A DNA stretch of 64,000 nucleotides from Arthrobacter mangrovi (GTDB lineage Bacteria > Actinomycetota > Actinomycetes > Actinomycetales > Micrococcaceae), in assembly GCF_026011795.1 (NCBI RefSeq), contig NZ_BRVS01000005.1, forward strand, positions 186,001-250,000, written 5' to 3'. Both the position numbers and the translations under genes were made by a program. The notes beneath the pieces were generated by a model that ran no database searches, had not been told where the DNA came from, and worked only from the letters and a program-made list of their open reading frames with translations. Within the stretch, counting starts at the first letter, position 1. Each line of letters starts with the position of its first letter. This document shows positions 18,100 through 26,329 of this stretch, piece after piece.

Positions 18100-18234
18100 C
18101 GCGCTCGGCGGGATCCGGCCGGTCGTCCCGCAGTGCGCGGCCAGCCCCGCCGTGGATTCCCGTACCGGCCGCCGCGCGGATTTGCCCTCAGCGAACCGCC
18201 GCGATGCCGCGCGACAGGCCGGGAAAGCTACCGG

Positions 18235-18261
18235 TAACGTGGAACCAGCAGCAGCAAGGAG
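18235..18261 (+). promoter_or_regulatory. -10 box TAACGT and ribosome site AAGGAG for the DUF2342 gene
   Basis: TAACGT lies at 18235-18240 and AAGGAG at 18256-18261, five bases before GTG 18267. This arrangement decides the start, because the in-frame GTG 18327 and ATG 18330 have only a weaker AAGGA upstream. Confidence 0.5.
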
Positions 18262-18266
18262 CGCCC

Positions 18267-19754
18267 GTGGCCCGCGCTGCTGCCCAGGCCCTGTATCCGC
18301 GGCAACCCCCACAAGGACCGGTGGTAGTGATGACGTCCAATCCAGCCAACAATGGCGATGATCCCCAGGATCCGCTCTCCGAGATGTTTGCCAAGTTCTT
18401 CGGCGGCGGAGAAGGCATGGATCCGGCGGAGATGGCCAAGGCGGCCGGCCTGCCCTCGGACCCCAACATGCTCGCGCAGATGTTCCAGCAGGTCCAGGCC
18501 ATGATGAGCGCGGGCGGCGACGGGCCGGTCAACTGGAAGCTGGCGCACGAGAGCGCCCGCCAGGTCGCGGCTTCCGACAATGACCCCTCGATCGGCGCGA
18601 ACCAGGCCCGCGAGGTGGACGAGGCCCTGCGGCTCGCCGAGCTGTGGCTGGATCCCGTGACCGATTTCGAGGGTACCGGCCTCATTGGCCGGGCCTGGTC
18701 CCGTGCCGAATGGGTCGAAGCCACGCTTGGCACCTGGAAGCGCCTGACCGAGCCTGTGGCCAACAGCATCGCGTTTGCGCTGACCTCCGCCATGACCGAG
18801 CAGGTTCCCGAAGAGATGAAGGAAATGCTGGGCGGCGCCCGGTCGATGCTGCAGAACATGGGCGGCGCCCTCTTCGGGATGCAGCTGGGCCAGGCCGTGG
18901 GCGCCCTTGCCAAGGACGTGGTCAGCTCCACCGACATCGGCCTGCCGCTGGCCGAGGGGAAGATGGCGCTGCTGCCGACCAACATGAAGGCATTCGGCGA
19001 GGGACTGGACATTCCCGAATCGGAGATCCGGCTGTTCCTGGCCGTCCGCGAAGCCGCCCACGCACGCCTCTTCATGCACGTGCCGTGGCTTGCCGGGCAC
19101 CTGCTGGGCGCGATCGAGAGCTACGCCCGCGGCATCCACATCGATATGTCCCGGATCGAGGAAGTGGCCCGGGACATCGACCCCACGAATCCCGAAAGCA
19201 TGCAGAACGCATTCTCGCAGGGCGTGTTCATGCCGCAGCGGACGCCCGAACAGGAAGCGGCACTGCTCAAGCTCGAAACCACGCTCGCCCTGGTGGAGGG
19301 GTGGGTGGACGAGCTCAGCGCCGCCGCCACCGCCAACCTGCCGTCCTCGGGCGCCTTGCGCGAAGTGGTCCGCCGCCGCCGCGCCACCGGCGGCCCTTCG
19401 GAACATGCCTTCGCCGCACTGGTCGGACTGGAGCTCCGGCCGCGCCGGCTGCGCGATGCCGCCGCGCTGTGGGCCGCGCTGAAGGAAGAGCGCGGCCTCG
19501 CCGGCAGGGACGCCATCTGGCACCACCCGGACCTGCTGCCGACGGCCGAGGACCTGGACGATCCCGCCGGCTTCAGCTCGCGGCGCCAGCTGCTCGATGC
19601 CTCGGACGCCGAAGTGGACGAGGCGCTCCAGAAGCTTCTCTCGGGCGGCTTCGATGAGCCGCAGGCGGGGAAGGATTCCGCGAGTGGCGGCGAGTCCGGC
19701 GACGACGGCGAACCCGGGACCCCGGGCAGGGACCCCAAAGCACCCGACGCTTAG
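18267..19754 (+). CDS. Zinc-dependent metalloprotease-like protein, DUF2342 family
   Basis: A 495-residue protein of the DUF2342 zincin-like family (Rv3195 in M. tuberculosis, from memory). The conserved segment EAAHARLFMHVPWL (about 262-275) supplies His and Glu for a metal site. An N-terminal Gly/Asp/Met-rich part begins MTSNPANNGDDPQDPLSEMF after a 21-residue extension. A low-complexity acidic tail ends the protein. Older databases called the family F420-biosynthesis associated; I know of no proven function. The start at GTG 18267 has the best ribosome site; ATG 18330 is the alternative. Its stop codon overlaps the stop of the convergent M48 gene. Confidence 0.8.
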   Translation: MARAAAQALYPRQPPQGPVVVMTSNPANNGDDPQDPLSEMFAKFFGGGEGMDPAEMAKAAGLPSDPNMLAQMFQQVQAMMSAGGDGPVNWKLAHESARQVAASDNDPSIGANQAREVDEALRLAELWLDPVTDFEGTGLIGRAWSRAEWVEATLGTWKRLTEPVANSIAFALTSAMTEQVPEEMKEMLGGARSMLQNMGGALFGMQLGQAVGALAKDVVSSTDIGLPLAEGKMALLPTNMKAFGEGLDIPESEIRLFLAVREAAHARLFMHVPWLAGHLLGAIESYARGIHIDMSRIEEVARDIDPTNPESMQNAFSQGVFMPQRTPEQEAALLKLETTLALVEGWVDELSAAATANLPSSGALREVVRRRRATGGPSEHAFAALVGLELRPRRLRDAAALWAALKEERGLAGRDAIWHHPDLLPTAEDLDDPAGFSSRRQLLDASDAEVDEALQKLLSGGFDEPQAGKDSASGGESGDDGEPGTPGRDPKAPDA

Positions 19755-20377
19755 TCCGCGTCCGCAGATCCGCCCTCGGCGCCGCCGTCGTTCCTGAGGC
19801 CCTTGGCCGTGGCGAAGTCGACGCCGTGCAGGAATCCCTTGGCGCGGTCCAGATCGGGGTAGGACCGCAGCAGCCGCCAGAAGGCGGCGCTGTGGTCCGC
19901 CTCGATCAGGTGCGCCAGCTCGTGCAGGATGACGTAGTCCACCACCCAGGCAGGCATGTCCGCCAGCTTGTCCGAGATGCGGATGCTCCTGCTCGCCGGC
20001 GTCGCCGAGCCCCACCGGCCGTTCTGGTTCGAAACCCAGCGGATGCGGCTCGGCCTGGGCGCACCGTCGATGTACCGCTCCGAAAGCGCCACCGCCCGCG
20101 CCATCAGCTCGCCGTCACCGGCCGCGAGCCGCTTCTGGCCCGCACTCTGGCGCGCCTCCAGCTTCGAGATCATGCGCGGCACCCATTCGCGTTCCTCGCG
20201 GGCCGTGAAATGGCCCGGCAGGGAGACGACCATGGTGTCGCCGCTCCAGGTGGCCGAGACCGTCCGCCGGCGGCGGTGCGAGCGCTTGATCCGCACCGGT
20301 TTGCCGTCCGCGGTGGTCCATTCCATCCCGGCACTGCCGGCGGCCAGCAAGGCCGGACCGCTGTCTGAATTCTGCAT
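19751..20377 (-). CDS. M48/YgjP-type zinc metallopeptidase
   Basis: A 208-residue protein with an HELAH zinc motif (VDYVILHELAHLIEADHSAAFW) and the preceding RWGSATPASRSIRIS strand, the signature of the YgjP/SprT-like DUF45 group. Members are small single-domain metallopeptidases. The ATG at 20377 is chosen because TACCGT lies seven bases upstream; no ribosome site is present. It sits between DUF2342 and the ThiF-like gene, a place where mycobacteria carry other genes. The stop TAA overlaps the DUF2342 stop by four bases in total. Confidence 0.85.
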   Translation of the reverse strand: MQNSDSGPALLAAGSAGMEWTTADGKPVRIKRSHRRRRTVSATWSGDTMVVSLPGHFTAREEREWVPRMISKLEARQSAGQKRLAAGDGELMARAVALSERYIDGAPRPSRIRWVSNQNGRWGSATPASRSIRISDKLADMPAWVVDYVILHELAHLIEADHSAAFWRLLRSYPDLDRAKGFLHGVDFATAKGLRNDGGAEGGSADAD

Positions 20378-20390
20378 GCCATTGACGGTA
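20378..20390 (-). promoter_or_regulatory. -10 box TACCGT, seven bases before ATG 20377
   Basis: Minus-strand TACCGT at 20385-20390 is followed by seven bases and then ATG. There is no Shine-Dalgarno sequence. Probable leaderless start. Confidence 0.5.
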
Positions 20391-20509
20391 TCGTGCTCCG
20401 ATCCCCCGCCGCACCATCCCGGTCCTCCGGGGCCGCCAGCTGTGGATAACTCGGGCGCCGGCAGCCGGCCGTGCCAGCATGGGAGTTCCGATTCCGGCAG
20501 GAGGAACTC

Positions 20510-21589
20510 ATGGCGGCCTACAGGATCAACCCGGGCCTGCGCCTGGTCGAACGCGCGGACACCGTCCAGATCGGCTACGGCTCCCGAGGCATGGTGCTCA
20601 GCGGCATCGACGCCGGGGACCGGCGGTTCCTGCAGCTGCTGCGCCGCGGTCTGCCGGAGGACGAACTGGCGGCGGCAGCAGGCCGGTGCGGCATCAGTCC
20701 GGAACGCGGCCGAGGCCTGCTGGCCGCGCTGGCGCCGGTGCTGGTCGATTCTTCCGCGCCTGGCCCCACCGGCCTGCGCGCCGACCGGCTGGCGCCCGAC
20801 GCGGCCCATTGGTCCGCCGTCTACGGGTGCGACTCTTCCGAGTTGCTGGGGCGCCGGGCCGACGCGGCGGTCCACCTGATCGGCCTGGGGCGCACGGGAG
20901 GCGCGATCGCCTGCGCGCTGGCGGCGGCAGGAGTGGGCACCTTGCTGCTCGAGGACGGGGCCACGGTGGGCCCGGCCGACGTCGGGTCCGGCGCCTACAG
21001 GCTGGGGGACGTCGGACTAAACCGGGCCCAGGCGGCGCGGAAGATGATTGCGCACATCGATCCGACGGCGTCGACGCACATCATGCCGAATACGACCGCG
21101 CCCGGAACGGCCGCGAGCAGGCCGCGTTTCCTGGATTTGGTGGTCTACACCGACCGGGACGTGCCCTCAGCCGACGCGGCCCGGGCCTTGGCAGAGTGCG
21201 GCAATCCGCACCTGCCCGTCCTGCTCCGCGAATCCGATGCACTGGTGGGGCCGCTGGTGGTCCCTGGCGAGACCGCCTGCCTGGACTGCGTGGACCGGCA
21301 TCAGGCAGGGCAGGACCCCGACTGGAACGAGATCTCGGCTCTCCTGCGCCAGGAGTCCGCCACCGGCCTGACGTCCGTGGACGAGGCCGCGCAGTCCGTG
21401 GCGGCGGCGGGACTGGCCGCACTCCAGGTCCTGCTCTTCCTCGACGGCAGGAACCGGCCGGCCGCCTGGTCCGCCGTCCTGCAGCTTCGCAGCGGGGACG
21501 GCACGGTCGGCAGGCACGAGTACAGCCCCCACGGAGGCTGCGTCTGCCAGCTGCAGCCCGGACTCCGCCCGTCGCGGCAGGCGTCCTAG
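20510..21589 (+). CDS. ThiF/TOMM-type E1-like protein, possibly catalytically degenerate
   Basis: A 359-residue protein. An N-terminal region (about 1-110) resembles the leader-peptide-binding part of TOMM cyclodehydratase partners. An E1-like Rossmann domain follows with GLGRTGG (125-131) and LLLEDGATVGPADVGSGAY. Zinc-type cysteines are C257/C260 (CLDC) and C344/C346 (HGGCVC). The ATP-handling residues of active E1 enzymes, SNLxRQ in the neighbouring family member at 48499, are replaced by ADVGSGA, so adenylation is doubtful. AGGAGG before ATG 20510 fixes the start. No YcaO or precursor peptide is present, so a RiPP role is not supported. Its TAG stop shares CTAG with the uvrD2 stop. Confidence 0.7.
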   Translation: MAAYRINPGLRLVERADTVQIGYGSRGMVLSGIDAGDRRFLQLLRRGLPEDELAAAAGRCGISPERGRGLLAALAPVLVDSSAPGPTGLRADRLAPDAAHWSAVYGCDSSELLGRRADAAVHLIGLGRTGGAIACALAAAGVGTLLLEDGATVGPADVGSGAYRLGDVGLNRAQAARKMIAHIDPTASTHIMPNTTAPGTAASRPRFLDLVVYTDRDVPSADAARALAECGNPHLPVLLRESDALVGPLVVPGETACLDCVDRHQAGQDPDWNEISALLRQESATGLTSVDEAAQSVAAAGLAALQVLLFLDGRNRPAAWSAVLQLRSGDGTVGRHEYSPHGGCVCQLQPGLRPSRQAS

Positions 21590-23709
21590 TTCCCCGCCAG
21601 GATGCGCAGCACGTCTTCGCCGTAGCGTTCCAGCTTGGTCCGCCCCACGCCGGCCAGGCGGGAGAGCTCCTGCAACGACTGGGGGCGGGCCTCCGCGATG
21701 GCGGTCAGGGTGGCGTCGGTGAAGATCACGAAGGCCGGCATGGCCGTTTCCTGGGCTACGTCCTTGCGCCACTCCCGGAGCGCCTCGAACGTGGCCTCCT
21801 CGTACGTGGGCGGGCAGTTGTCGCAGCGTCCCACCTTGCGCTCGGCGCCGCTGGCCAGCAGGATGCCGCACACCCGGCACTTCGCCGGGGCGGCCCGCTT
21901 CTTCCGCGTGGCGGCGGTGGCCGGGCGTGCAGGAGCGGACGATGACGACCTAGGGCGGAGGCCGTCCAGGAAACGCGAGGGCCGGCGGTGCGCCCGGCCC
22001 CCCGGTGTCCGGGCCAGCGACCAGGACAGGGCCAGATGCTGCCGGGCGCGCGTGATGCCGACGTACAGCAGCCGGCGTTCCTCGTCCACGCCGTCCTCCG
22101 TGTCGGCGAAGCTGATCGGCATCAGCCCTTCGCTCAGGCCGACGAGGAAGACCGCTTCCCATTCCAGCCCCTTGGCCGAGTGCAGGGACGCCAGCGTGAC
22201 GCCTTGGACGGTCGGCGCATGCTGGGACGCGGCGCGTTCCTCCAGCTCCATGACCAGGTCGTGCAGGGTGAAGACCCCGCCCGCGGCCTCGCCGCGGGCG
22301 GTGTTGAGTTCGTCCGCGAGCGCGACCAGCGCGGCCAGGGATTCCCAGCGCTCACGCACCGCGCCGCCGGACTGGGGCGCCTCGTCGGTGTAGCCGAGGT
22401 TGCCAAGCACGTCGCGGACCAGCTGGGGCACCGGATCCGTTCCGGCGGCCCGGGCGCTCGCCCGCAGCTGGAGCATCGCGTCGCGGACCTCGCGGCGGGC
22501 GAAGAACCGCTCGGCTCCGCGCAGCTGGTAGCCGATGCCCGCGCCGGCCAGGGCCTGCTCGTAGGCTTCGGACTGGCCGTTGGTCCGGTACAGCACGGCG
22601 ATCTCGCTGGCCGGGATGCCCTCCGCCAGCAGGGTCTTGATCCGCCCGGCAACCTGCGCCGCCTCGGCCTCGTCGTCGGGACACTCGGTGAATGACGGTT
22701 CCGGTCCGGCGGCACGCTGTGCAATGAGCTCCAGCGGCTCCGGCCACGGATCGTTGCCGCCCCGCCGTGGATGCCGGGTTCGTTCGGTCAGCAGCGAGTT
22801 CGCAAGATGCACCACCTGCGGCGTCGACCGGTAGTCCCGCACCAGCTTGACCACTTGCGCGGACGGGAACTTCCGCGTGAACCCGAGCAAGTGGCGTGAG
22901 GTAGCGCCAGTGAAGGAGTAGATGGTCTGGCTCGCGTCCCCGACGACGCACAGTTCCTGGCGGTCTCCGAGCCAGAGGTCCAGCATCCGCTGCTGCAGCG
23001 GCGACACGTCCTGGTACTCGTCGACCACGAAATGGCGGTACTGGTTGCGGACCTCGGCCGCAATCCGGGCATCCTCCTGCAGGATGCCGACGGTGATCAG
23101 CAGCACGTCCTCGAAGTCGATGATGTTGCGGTCCGTCTTGACGTCCTCGTACGCCTGGAAGAGCCGGGCGACCGTCGTCAGGTCGAATCCGGCAGGTTCC
23201 GCCCGTCCCGCCGCCGCCCGCACGTAGCCGTCCGGCGTGAGCATGGAGACCTTGGCCCATTCGATTTCCGACGCGAGGTCGCGGATCGCGGCCCGGTCGG
23301 CGGACAGCCGGAGCCGGCGCGTCGCCTCGGCGATGATCTGCGCCTTGTGGTCCAGCAGCGCCGGCAGCTGTCCCCCGACCGCCTGCGGCCAGAAGTACTG
23401 GAGCTGGCGCAGGGCCGCGGCGTGGAAGGTGCGGGCCTGCACACCGCCCGCACCGAGGTCCCGCAGGCGGGAACGCATCTCCGCGGCGGCGCGGGCGGTG
23501 AACGTCACGGCCAGGACCTGCTGCGGCTTGTACACCCCCGAGTGCACGCCGTACGCAATGCGGTGGGTAATTGCCCTGGTCTTGCCCGTGCCTGCGCCCG
23601 CCAGCACGCACATGGGGCCGGTCAGCGTCGAGGCGACCGTGCGCTGTTCGTCGTCGAGTCCGCCCAGGATCCTGTCTTCCAGGCCCGCGGCCATGCCCGG
23701 CAGCGCCAC
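21586..23709 (-). CDS. uvrD2: ATP-dependent DNA helicase UvrD2 with zinc motif and HRDC domain
   Basis: A 707-residue superfamily 1 helicase. Walker A AGAGTGKT is at 37-44, VDEYQD is the DExx motif, and QTIYSFTGA and the C-terminal GLEWEAVFLVG and RLLYVGITRARQ motifs follow. A tetracysteine CRVC...CDNC (about 575-600) and an HRDC domain (about 635-707) match mycobacterial UvrD2, a 3'-5' DNA helicase. GTG 23709 has GGAAGGA eight bases upstream and begins two bases after the nudC stop, so the two genes are one transcript. No WhiB7-type gene lies before it, unlike in mycobacteria (from memory). Confidence 0.93.
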   Translation of the reverse strand: MALPGMAAGLEDRILGGLDDEQRTVASTLTGPMCVLAGAGTGKTRAITHRIAYGVHSGVYKPQQVLAVTFTARAAAEMRSRLRDLGAGGVQARTFHAAALRQLQYFWPQAVGGQLPALLDHKAQIIAEATRRLRLSADRAAIRDLASEIEWAKVSMLTPDGYVRAAAGRAEPAGFDLTTVARLFQAYEDVKTDRNIIDFEDVLLITVGILQEDARIAAEVRNQYRHFVVDEYQDVSPLQQRMLDLWLGDRQELCVVGDASQTIYSFTGATSRHLLGFTRKFPSAQVVKLVRDYRSTPQVVHLANSLLTERTRHPRRGGNDPWPEPLELIAQRAAGPEPSFTECPDDEAEAAQVAGRIKTLLAEGIPASEIAVLYRTNGQSEAYEQALAGAGIGYQLRGAERFFARREVRDAMLQLRASARAAGTDPVPQLVRDVLGNLGYTDEAPQSGGAVRERWESLAALVALADELNTARGEAAGGVFTLHDLVMELEERAASQHAPTVQGVTLASLHSAKGLEWEAVFLVGLSEGLMPISFADTEDGVDEERRLLYVGITRARQHLALSWSLARTPGGRAHRRPSRFLDGLRPRSSSSAPARPATAATRKKRAAPAKCRVCGILLASGAERKVGRCDNCPPTYEEATFEALREWRKDVAQETAMPAFVIFTDATLTAIAEARPQSLQELSRLAGVGRTKLERYGEDVLRILAGN

Positions 23710-23711
23710 GC

Positions 23712-24662
23712 TCAGCGTCCTTCCTTCGACTCCGGCAGCGGACCGCCGTACCAGCGCTCGATCAGCGCCCGCGCGATGGAGATGCCGCCGGCCACCTGGA
23801 CCTGCCCGTTCTCGATTGCCGACGCCAGTTCCTCGCGCGTAAACCACTGGACGTCCAGGATCTCCACCCCGTCCGGCCGGGTTGCCGTGCCCGTAGCGGT
23901 TGCGGTGAACCCCAGCATGAGGGAGGACGGGAAGGGCCACGGCTGCGAACCAAGATACTGCGGGGAGCGCACGACAACGCCGGACTCCTCTTCGACTTCG
24001 CGGATCACGGCCGCCTCAAGCGATTCGCCCGGTTCCACGAAGCCGGCCAGTGTCGAGTACCGCCCGGCCGGCCACGCCGCGGAATGGCCCAGCAGCAGAC
24101 GGTCCTGTTCATCGACCACGGAGACGATGATCGCCGGGTCCGTGCGCGGATAGTGTTCGCTGCCGTCCTCGGGACAGCGCCGGACCCATCCGCCGGACTC
24201 GACTTCGGTGGGGGCGCCGCAGCGCGGGCAGTGCGTATGGGTGGCGTGCCAATTGGAAACCGCCGCAGCCTCGACAAAAAGACCCGCATCCTGGACCGAA
24301 AGCGTGGTGGCCACGTCACGGAGCCCCAGCCACTCGCCGTCGTACGTTCCCTGGTCCTGGGGCGCAACGGTTTCCAGGACGATGTCCGTGCCGGCTGGCA
24401 CCTCCGACCCTTCTTCGGCCCGGCCCAGGTAGATCGAAGCCGGGGGCAGCACGCGTCCGGCAGAGGGCAGGAGCACGATCTTTCCGTCACGGATCAGCGT
24501 TTTGCCGGCTGACATAAGCATCACGGCGGTGCTCTCCGCACCCCCGATTTTGTCCAGGAGCCCCGGGTCGCTGCGCCGCTCGCAGCCGCGGTCCATGGTG
24601 CTCTGGGCGAGGGTCAGCCCGCCCAACGGGGGAAATCCGGCTTCATGCGTCGCGGTGCTCAT
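23712..24662 (-). CDS. nudC: NAD(+) diphosphatase / NADH pyrophosphatase (Nudix)
   Basis: A 316-residue NudC. It has the zinc ribbon CPRCG with a third Cys in VRRCPEDG, then the YPRTDPAIIV stretch. The Nudix box is GFVEPGESLEAAVIREVEEESGV, followed by SQPWPFPSSLMLGF, which defines the NADH-pyrophosphatase subgroup. It cleaves NAD(H) to NMN(H) and AMP; bacterial NudC can also remove NAD caps from RNA. ATG 24662 is seven bases after TACGGT. The gene is followed two bases later by uvrD2, as in mycobacteria. Confidence 0.93.
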   Translation of the reverse strand: MSTATHEAGFPPLGGLTLAQSTMDRGCERRSDPGLLDKIGGAESTAVMLMSAGKTLIRDGKIVLLPSAGRVLPPASIYLGRAEEGSEVPAGTDIVLETVAPQDQGTYDGEWLGLRDVATTLSVQDAGLFVEAAAVSNWHATHTHCPRCGAPTEVESGGWVRRCPEDGSEHYPRTDPAIIVSVVDEQDRLLLGHSAAWPAGRYSTLAGFVEPGESLEAAVIREVEEESGVVVRSPQYLGSQPWPFPSSLMLGFTATATGTATRPDGVEILDVQWFTREELASAIENGQVQVAGGISIARALIERWYGGPLPESKEGR

Positions 24663-24675
24663 ACCCTCTACCGTA
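24663..24675 (-). promoter_or_regulatory. -10 box TACGGT, seven bases before the nudC ATG
   Basis: Minus-strand TACGGT at 24670-24675 is seven bases before the start codon. The intervening AGAGGGT is too close to act as a normal ribosome site. Likely leaderless start of the nudC-uvrD2 mRNA. Confidence 0.5.
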
Positions 24676-24804
24676 CTAAGAGCGGAGCCGTGGCCGATAT
24701 TCGCGCCGGTCGGCTGGGGAGAAGCGGCACCGCCCATCCTCCCCCGATTCGCGCGGTCTGCGACTCGCCGCCGGGACCGCCCCACTGCGGCTCGGTTCTG
24801 CCTT

Positions 24805-24817
24805 TACGGTGGAAGAT
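24805..24817 (+). promoter_or_regulatory. -10 box TACGGT, seven bases before GTG 24818
   Basis: TACGGT at 24805-24810 precedes GTG 24818 by seven bases. An alternative ATG at 24833 has AAGGA five bases upstream, so the same promoter could also give a very short 15-base leader. Confidence 0.45.
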
Positions 24818-26329
24818 GTGAGAAGGACACCTATGGAACTGGCTGCTTTGGCCAGCGCGGCCGTACCCGGGCTTTCCCCCGCCGGGATAGTGAGTGCGCC
24901 CGACGATGCGGCAGATTTCACTTCGGCCGTGGTCATCGACGACGCCGGAAAGCAGTGGCGGGTCCGCTCACCGAAGCATGCGGAGGCGAGCATGCGGCTG
25001 GAGACCGAGCTGCTGGTGCTGCGCTCCTTCTCGCCCGGTATTCGGGCCGAGCTCTCCTTCCAGGTACCCTCCATCGCCGGCACGGTGCAGCGCGGCGAGC
25101 TGCGAACCTTTGTCTACAACCATGTTCCCGGGACGACCCTGGACCTTGAGGCCCTGGTCGCGGAGGGCGGCGGTCTCCCGATGGAGATCGGCCGGGCGAT
25201 GGCGGGGATCCACGACCTGCCGCAGTCAATGGTGGACCGGGCCGACCTGCCCAGCTACACGGCGGACGAATTCCGTACCCGGCGGCTGAACGAACTGGAC
25301 CAGGCTGCCACCACCGGCAAGATACCCTCGGCACTGCTGCGCCGCTGGGAGCATGCGCTCGAGGACGTCACGCTTTGGAAGTTCAATCCCTGCGTGGTGC
25401 ACGGTGACCTGCACGAAGACAACCTCCAGATTTCCGAGGGCTTGGTCACGTCCGTGACGGGCTGGACGGATCTGCGCATCGGGGACCCCGCGGACGACTT
25501 CGCCTGGCTGATCGCAGTCCACGAGCAGTCTTTCGCGGACGTGGTCCTGGAAACGTACAACAAGTACCGCACGGAAGCCGTGGATCCGCATCTCATGCGC
25601 CGCGCTGCCCTGGCCGCCGAGTTCGCGCTGGCCCAGTGGCTGGTGCGCGGCGTTGCCGCCGACGATCCGGAAATGATCGCGGAGGCCGAGGACATGCTGA
25701 AGGAACTCGAGGCCGACATCCGCGAGTACGGCGGCCAGCCGATCAGCGTGGAACTGCCCCCTGCGCCGGTCGTCCTGTCGCCGGTTCCGGCCGCTGACCG
25801 GCCTGCCGCACCAGGGGCGGGCCGGGCGGGCGCGCTGCCCGCTCCCCCGGCGGGGCTGCCCGGCGCCGGGCAGGCCGCGGGCGGCCGTTCGGACGAAAAC
25901 GATGCGCCGGGCGGCGGGGATGAAGCAAACCGGCGTGGCGCCGGAGGCGGGGCCTCCGTCGTCCTGATCCGCGATGCCGCTGGCGACGCCGAATCCCGGC
26001 CGCCCGTGGTGGTCGGCGGCGCGGCCGGCAGCGGCCCGGACGGCTCCGTCGTTGTGGTCGAGGGCTCCATCGCCGCGGCCTCCACCCCGGCTGACGGCGA
26101 CGGCTCCGGCCGGGACGATGCCGGGCGTGCCGATCGGAAGCGGGACGGCATCGTCAGCGGAGCCGGCGGCTCCGAAAACGCACGTGCGGACGACGAGCCC
26201 GCGGACGACGGCGACGAACCACGCCTGCCGTCCCACGGCGCCCGGGTAACCGCGGATCCGGAGGCGGCGGCGGGCCCGGAAGCGACGACCACGGCGATTC
26301 CCGTCATCGAGCCGCGCCCCCGGACCTGA
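24818..26329 (+). CDS. Aminoglycoside phosphotransferase-fold protein with long disordered tail
   Basis: A 503-residue protein. The APH/choline-kinase-like domain (about 1-310) carries the catalytic HGDLHEDN at 195-202. In the next motif, where active members have IDW with a metal-binding Asp, this protein reads TGW (214-216), so Asp is replaced by Gly. The following TDLRIGDPADDFAWL is otherwise conserved. Residues about 311-503 are Pro/Gly/Ala/Asp-rich and look disordered. Relatives are often labelled macrolide 2'-phosphotransferase; I would not claim resistance. Start is GTG 24818 (leaderless) or ATG 24833. It is convergent with adnB, with no base between the two stop codons. Confidence 0.78.
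   Translation: MRRTPMELAALASAAVPGLSPAGIVSAPDDAADFTSAVVIDDAGKQWRVRSPKHAEASMRLETELLVLRSFSPGIRAELSFQVPSIAGTVQRGELRTFVYNHVPGTTLDLEALVAEGGGLPMEIGRAMAGIHDLPQSMVDRADLPSYTADEFRTRRLNELDQAATTGKIPSALLRRWEHALEDVTLWKFNPCVVHGDLHEDNLQISEGLVTSVTGWTDLRIGDPADDFAWLIAVHEQSFADVVLETYNKYRTEAVDPHLMRRAALAAEFALAQWLVRGVAADDPEMIAEAEDMLKELEADIREYGGQPISVELPPAPVVLSPVPAADRPAAPGAGRAGALPAPPAGLPGAGQAAGGRSDENDAPGGGDEANRRGAGGGASVVLIRDAAGDAESRPPVVVGGAAGSGPDGSVVVVEGSIAAASTPADGDGSGRDDAGRADRKRDGIVSGAGGSENARADDEPADDGDEPRLPSHGARVTADPEAAAGPEATTTAIPVIEPRPRT

Noticed and set aside
17049-18266. Upstream extension of the DUF2342 reading frame by about 400 codons
   Set aside because: The frame happens to stay open antisense to the PDZ-Lon gene. 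The family N-terminus, a -10 box and AAGGAG all place the start at 18267 or slightly later.
20510-21589. RiPP (thiazole/oxazole-modified peptide) biosynthetic cluster
   Set aside because: Only the E1-like protein is present. No YcaO, dehydrogenase, transporter or small precursor with a Cys/Ser-rich core was found nearby.
24818-26329. Macrolide resistance gene
   Set aside because: The kinase metal-site Asp is replaced by Gly and the context is housekeeping, so a resistance label is not supported.
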